A stretch of 64,000 nucleotides of DNA, from NCBI GenBank assembly GCA_026545225.1, contig CM048849.1, forward strand, positions 14,143,541 through 14,207,540, read 5' to 3'. Shown one piece after another: positions 58,976-64,000 of the stretch. The notes below the pieces were generated by a model. The model ran no database searches and was not told the DNA's origin. It saw nothing but the letters and a program-made list of their open reading frames with translations. The DNA comes from Cornus controversa (lineage: Eukaryota > Streptophyta > Magnoliopsida > Cornales > Cornaceae). The stretch's first letter is position 1. Every line of letters starts with the position of its first letter. Both the position numbers and the translations under genes were made by a program.

Positions 58976-59903
58976 GGAATTTAGTGTATTGGAGAATCTC
59001 ATTGCTAATAAGATTCTATTTTTTATGATTTTCTATAATAATGAAAAATGGTGTTTTATCATTAGTGGAATACCTACATTTAAAAAATATCCGGAGTATT
59101 GTAGAATTATTCAAATTTATCGCGCGTGAATCTCACAATTGAATTTCTGTCACCACTCCTTCCTTACATCCCCCGCCTTGCGAGTCTTCTATCTCAAGTT
59201 TCTTATAAAACTGTTTACATTTAGAATATGATTACTTGTGTTGGACCGTGTACGATTCGGGCAAATAAATTTATCCACCAAGTCATAATCTTCAGAAATC
59301 TCTGAATTGGAAATTTGGAAAACATTACCTTCTATATCTTTTTTATATTCCACCAAAAATTCAGTTGAATTTTTCAAAATTTATCTAAAATTTGAAAATT
59401 TTAAATTAGCTTAAAAATAAAAGGTTCTGATTGAGTTCCCAATTTTTTTTTTAAAAAAAAAGTCTTTAAAACATTTTAAGTCATCTAATATTGTTTTATT
59501 CGTTTTAGTGTCATGAATTTTTTTTTTAACACTTCGTAGCAACAATGTATTCAAGTATTTTGAAATATATATATATCACGATAAACAATCTTAGCTAAAT
59601 TGAACCATTAATAAGTCTAGTTGATTAACCTATTTGTTTATTTTTATTTTTAAGTTTGTTTGTCTTATAATTGCTTGATAATTAATTAAAATATTTCTGT
59701 AATATAATTTTTTTTGTTGAATATTAAATATATATTAATATATTATATTGTTATTTTATATCTGTATACTCGTCGTATTAGTCTAGTAATCTACAATACT
59801 CCAGGGATTCCTTAAATGTAGGAATCCCACCAATGATAAAACACTTTTTTTTCATTATTAAAATTTTGTTAGTGGTGGGATTTTCCCAATACACAGAATC
59901 CCC
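58976..59903. mobile_element. Foldback-type element with long inverted ends
   Basis: 58976-59115 and the complement of 59785-59903 match over about 130 bp: GGAATTTAGTGTATTGG against GGGGATTCTGTGTATTGG, then TGTTTTATCATTAGTGG and TGGAGTATTGTAG-like ends. The 670-bp centre includes part of the GTGTC repeat and no gene. TSDs could not be identified. Confidence 0.6.
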
Positions 59904-61190
59904 GTGATATATAACAATTTTTCATATCAGTGTTCATGTCCTATTTTTTTTTTTTTTTATAATTTTCTGTGTTGTGATATCGGTTTCGTATGTACCTATT
60001 ATAGATCCTTGTCCGCATCAGTGTTTCTTAGATGCCTATATATATTGTATTAAATTGTACTTAATTAATTTACAATCCACATATATAATTTAATTAATTT
60101 AATTTAAATTGTGCTTCTTAGATGCCTATATATATATATATGCTTCTTACATGACAAAATAACAATCCACGCTTGTCAACTTCCAGCAAGTGGAGTATAA
60201 TAGAAAGGTACAAAATTCAATTATTGGATCCCACTTGGAAAAAAAGAAGTGAATACCTCTGTGCTTATATTTTATGTAAGGATGATGCAGGTGCTTCGGG
60301 CCATTCATCGGATGCATGTGCGTCGGCCCAAGTCTTAGCCGGCGACATTGGTCTGAATAGATAATATAGTCATGAAAACTAGGTGCACTTGAATGCATCA
60401 TTCGGCCTCCCATTTCGGTCTTGGTTTCAATTTTAATCATTTTTCTTAACATAAATTAGAAACTCTGAAGGAATTATTGAGCCAAGGAGTGACTACAGAT
60501 CAGATCGGATTTGGCATTAATCTAATATAATCTGTGATCTACAGATTTGTGAAATTTCAATTCAATCCAATCCATTGGAGTCGCGGATCGGATCGGATTT
60601 GTGAAATAACGGATTGGATCGGATCAAATTGAACGGATTAGGTTTGTTCTAAATAGCCCATTTTTTTTTTGTCAATTTTTAAACCATGATCAATAGTCTA
60701 ATATCAAATTATAATAACTAGTACTCTAGCAGTAGCAAATTGATGACAATAAAGTAATGAATTAGACTAATTGCCTAATAATAAGACTAATTCAAGTAAC
60801 ACCAACACTAATTGCCTAATAAGAAGAGAATCACTGTAATTCCACTTAAATAACAAAAATATATTCATAAGTCATCAAAAGTATAATTTGGTACATGCTA
60901 AATTTTTAAAAAAGCTAATAGAAGTTACAATGAAAAATGAAACAATCAACTATATAAATGAGTTTTTTTATGTTTAGGTTATAAAAGTTAATATATATAA
61001 TAATTTATAATAGAAAATATAGTTAACGGATTCACGGATCGGATCAAATTTCTACCCCTCCAATCTATGATCCAATCTGTTAGTAACGGATTAGCGTTGA
61101 TCGGATCGGATCGGATTGACGAATTTTTTGTGCACCTGCCCACGTCTAGAGCCACCAGCTCGACCTTAGGCGACTTAGGTGGTCGTCTAA
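59904..61190. repeat. AT-rich spacer with GGATCGGATC-rich repeat
   Basis: 60490-60660 and 61020-61125 both carry runs of GGATCGGATCGGATT with AACGGATT, and they bracket AT-rich sequence. They may be the two ends of one non-autonomous element, but no TSD was found. A 22-bp direct repeat GCTTCTTAGATGCCTATATA occurs around 60030 and 60110. No gene was accepted. Confidence 0.4.
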
Positions 61191-61194
61191 GGCT

Positions 61195-61635
61195 TCACCC
61201 AATAGAAAGTCTTCAAACGTTTTTGTATTCTTATATTATTAAACTTTCATAAAATTTTAATTTTCTGAATTCCTAAAATTTTATCTTATAATATTACAAC
61301 CTAAGACTCCACCCAGAACAAGACTCCCAAATTTTTTTTGTATTCTTATATGAGCAATGCTACACGTCATGAATTTGTATCATGAATGATGTGGCAGGTA
61401 ACGTGGAGAGTTAGTATTGGTGGTATTCCCCCATACACAAAGTCTCATGATATTATCACCGAATTCCACTAATACTAACTCTCCACGTTACCTGCCACAT
61501 CATTCATGATAAAATTCATGAAATAATTTCATGACGTTTAGCATTTCTCTTCTTATATTACTAAACTTCCTAAAAAATTTATTTCCTGAATTTCTAAAAT
61601 TTTTATTTTCTTATATTATTAGAACCAATAGTAAA
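61195..61635. repeat. Tandem duplication interrupted by a MITE
   Basis: A first copy (about 61195-61305) reads TTTTTGTATTCTTATATTAT and AATTCCTAAAATTTTA. The second copy (about 61310-61342 and 61551-61630) has the same order with the MITE inserted at TTCTTATAT. The first copy thus shows the empty target site. Confidence 0.7.
61343..61558. mobile_element. Mutator-type MITE, 198 bp, 9-bp TSD TTCTTATAT
   Basis: The element at 61352-61549 is flanked by TTCTTATAT at 61343-61351 and 61550-61558. Its ends are inverted repeats beginning GAGCAATGCTACACGTCATG and GAGAAATGCTAAACGTCATG. The inner arms (ATGATGTGGCAGGTAACGTG and its complement) match almost perfectly, so the whole can form one hairpin. 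A 9-bp TSD and long inverted ends fit the Mutator superfamily. It has no coding capacity. Confidence 0.9.
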
Positions 61636-61639
61636 GATT

Positions 61640-64000
61640 TAATAATGGGTCTAAAGAATTTAATTCATTCTAAAACTTCTAATTTTTATCATTTTCTCAC
61701 CACCTCCCTTTCTCTCTCTCTCTCTCTCCATGTCTTTTTCTCCTCATTACACTAGCCTAAATAAATTGGAAATTATCAAACTTTGTATCTTCTTCCATTA
61801 ACTTTGATCTTTTTCTCTCTGTTCCTCAACGTTTATTTTTCTATCCTCCGATCATAATCTCATCACAGACTCTCCATCTCACTCGTCTCTCATTATAACA
61901 TTTTTTGTCTTCTCCACTCATTACAATATTAAGGCTTTTGTTGACGTAAATGTGCTTCACCCTATTCCCTCCAAAGCCGGTTCAATGGCCAAGTCAGATC
62001 TTTCTTTCTTTCTTAACATTGCTCTTCCCATGGTCATGCCAGATCTTTCACAATCTTGTGGAAAGAACAGAAGTTAAGGTCATTTTCTCAACATTTTCAT
62101 CAATCTCTTCTCAGAGAAATTCATAATATCAAACCATACCATTAATTTTATAACACATCTCACTTGCACATTAAAAAAGGACAACATAGCTACTACATAG
62201 AACATGTTACATAAACTACTCAAAAAAATTGTCAAAATATTAAAAGAAACATAACCATGGAGAATACGTAAAAGTTAAGGTTGATTGAAATTGAAGAATG
62301 GTTGTTCGTGATCATCTCATGTTCTATTTGGCACACAAATCCTTAGGATGTATGAAGCCTGTTAAATTTTGTAAATGCAATGAGGGCTTATTATGCACAG
62401 TGATGTCTGCTCTCTTCAATAATTTTGAGAATCGCCAAAAATCTGACTTAGCCACTAACATAAAAGATATAAAACTAACATAAAACTAACATAAAATAGT
62501 ATGTAGAGTCCATTAGGAATAACTAACATAAAAGATATCAAGGTAAAAATTTGAGCACCAAAGTTCAGGATATGATTTTTAGAAGAGCAACTTCTAGCAA
62601 CCTCTAATCTGGACCTTCTAACTTATGATAATAACCAGTTCATACAATCTTTTTCAAAATCGGATGCTGAAAGGGGCATCATGAATCAATGATCAATCAA
62701 CCAGTGCACGTATCTCCAACAGCCAATAAAATTCTCAATTACCTTCAAGGACACTCCAAACTAGTGAGTAGAAGAAATGGCCATAAGCCAATGAAGAGAA
62801 GATTCATACTATAAGAGAGAGGGAAGAAATAATATAAGACAACTCAAGACAATATATAAAATGCAGATAACAATATTCATATTACTACCAAATAACAATC
62901 TAGAAACAGAGGGGCATGAATAGGAAGCACGAAGTCTGCAGAAACATATTGATTAGAATTAGAGAAAATAACCTAAGCCTAAACAAATTCTTGAAGGGAA
63001 AAAAAGTAGTGATATATCTATAAAAGAAAATCAATACCGAATGGGTTTGCAAACCAACCCTCTGCATTTACCAGAACAAAAATAGCAATAACAAGAACAA
63101 AACAAATGAATACATGGAGCTAATAAATGCTAATAAACATTGTTAACAGAATGTGCCACGACTGCAGTATACGACACCAAAACAGAATGTGCAAAAAGGA
63201 ATGTGGAATACTAATTAATGGGGCTGTAATAGAACGAGATTAGATGAATATTTCACAATTGATGTCTTTGATATGTTTTCTTAAAGGATAAATTACACCG
63301 ACACTTCTTAAGGTTTGCCCTAATTACACACGGTGGTCGAGAATAGGCTTAATTACATCGACCTCCCCTGAGGTATGACATGGCATCTCAAATTCACCCT
63401 TCTTTTATCTAGCCATCAAAATAGTTAGTAAAATTTTTAAAATACCAAATTTACCCTTAATCTGTTAAAGAAACTCAAATATTCAATATGTAATTGTGAT
63501 TACCCTTTTCTTCCTCTACAACTCAAGTTCATTGAAGCTCTAACTAAAGATGCATTAATGGACTTGCCTTTCTTTAACTTCACATCTTTAACAATCTCCA
63601 TTTGGGTTTTGCACTGGACCAGCTATTCATTTTGCAGAAAAGTAAAAGAGCAGCCGCGTTACAGACTTGAGTTTGAGGTCTCTTGGGATAAGCTTCTATC
63701 AGATACGTATGTATGTGTGTACGTACCTATATCTATATATGACATTTCTACTTCAAAATACAAGATACACAAACGATTTATATGGTATTACCAAGTATCT
63801 CAACTCAACCCATTAACATTTCAAAACATTTGATTAGGGAAAAGAGAAGAGATTTTTTTAAAAGTTTCCCTTTCTTCACAGTTTGGTTCTGTTAAACATA
63901 CAATAAAAGATGAGAAATTGAAGATTGGGGGTTAAGAAGCTTTACTAGATCCACAAAAACAAGCACAAAAAATGTCAGGTGATTTGGAGCAAAGCACATA
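61640..64000. other. AT-rich spacer, no accepted gene
   Basis: Only short frames occur. 63280-63400 holds paired motifs (AAATTACACCGAC and TAATTACATCGACCTCCCCT) typical of non-autonomous plant elements. 63635-63705 (GTTACAGACTTGAGTTTGAG up to a GTATGTATG) could be a small exon, but it has no family match and no partner exon in the window. Confidence 0.4.

Noticed and set aside
60147..60452. Minus-strand frame of 101 codons
   Set aside because: No motif or homology is recognisable, and composition matches the surrounding spacer.
63558..63833. Plus-strand frame of 91 codons with a KVKEQPRYRLEFEVSWDK stretch
   Set aside because: It could be a small exon but has no partner exon, splice pairing or family match in the window. 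Noted only in the spacer entry.
1..64000. CRISPR arrays, operons or bacterial defence systems
   Set aside because: The window is plant nuclear DNA. The regular repeats are minisatellites, microsatellites and LTR-internal arrays.

Overview
This is nuclear DNA from a flowering plant, most likely a eudicot (probably woody; species not resolvable). The evidence is plant-only retrotransposon lineages (Tat and chromovirus Ty3/Gypsy, RTE LINE, TRIM, LARD), a plant mobile domain gene, an MRS2-type magnesium transporter relic, a CNL resistance gene, AT-rich spacers and long TA/CT/TG microsatellites. Nothing bacterial or organellar, and no rRNA or tRNA gene, was seen. Boundaries come from target-site duplications (TSDs), terminal TG..CA, primer-binding sites (PBS) and comparison of repeated copies by eye.

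1-17,510: a Tat-like Ty3/Gypsy element on the plus strand. Its pol frame is cut just before the integrase by a 10.5-kb non-autonomous LARD (93-10,580; two 3.9-kb LTRs, 5-bp TSD). After the integrase comes a convergent, apparently intact four-exon gene on the opposite strand (15,645 to 12,147; 1,082 codons) that encodes a plant mobile domain (PMD) protein. A CG-rich repeat zone and a 3' LTR with a TATA box follow.

17,511-22,663: debris. It holds a broken MRS2-like magnesium transporter fragment, a zinc-knuckle-like fragment on the other strand, a 1.1-kb minisatellite, and the polypurine tract (PPT) plus LTR of a second Tat-like element.

22,664-about 43,330: a decayed chromovirus (Tekay-like) on the minus strand, with gag and pol full of stops. 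Other elements are nested in it and in its long right LTR: a solo LTR inside gag, another solo LTR, an RTE LINE that itself contains a TRIM, and a second LTR family that contains a tandem TRIM. A CACTA terminus and LTR relics follow.

43,340-46,179: a solo LTR related to the chromovirus LTR, containing another TRIM.

46,400-57,052: a tandem CC-NBS-LRR cluster on the minus strand with one intact gene (919 aa), one 5'-truncated pseudogene and three copies of the flanking block. 57,053-64,000: AT-rich spacer with a Mutator-type MITE, a foldback element and other repeats, and no convincing gene.

Only two loci look capable of making full proteins: the PMD gene carried antisense by the Tat element and the CNL gene. 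The strongest leads are that antisense gene; a U6-like USE plus TATA promoter in the TRIM LTRs; the array of tRNA T-arm-like hairpins beside the LARD PBS; and the tandem zinc-binding modules before the Tat integrase.
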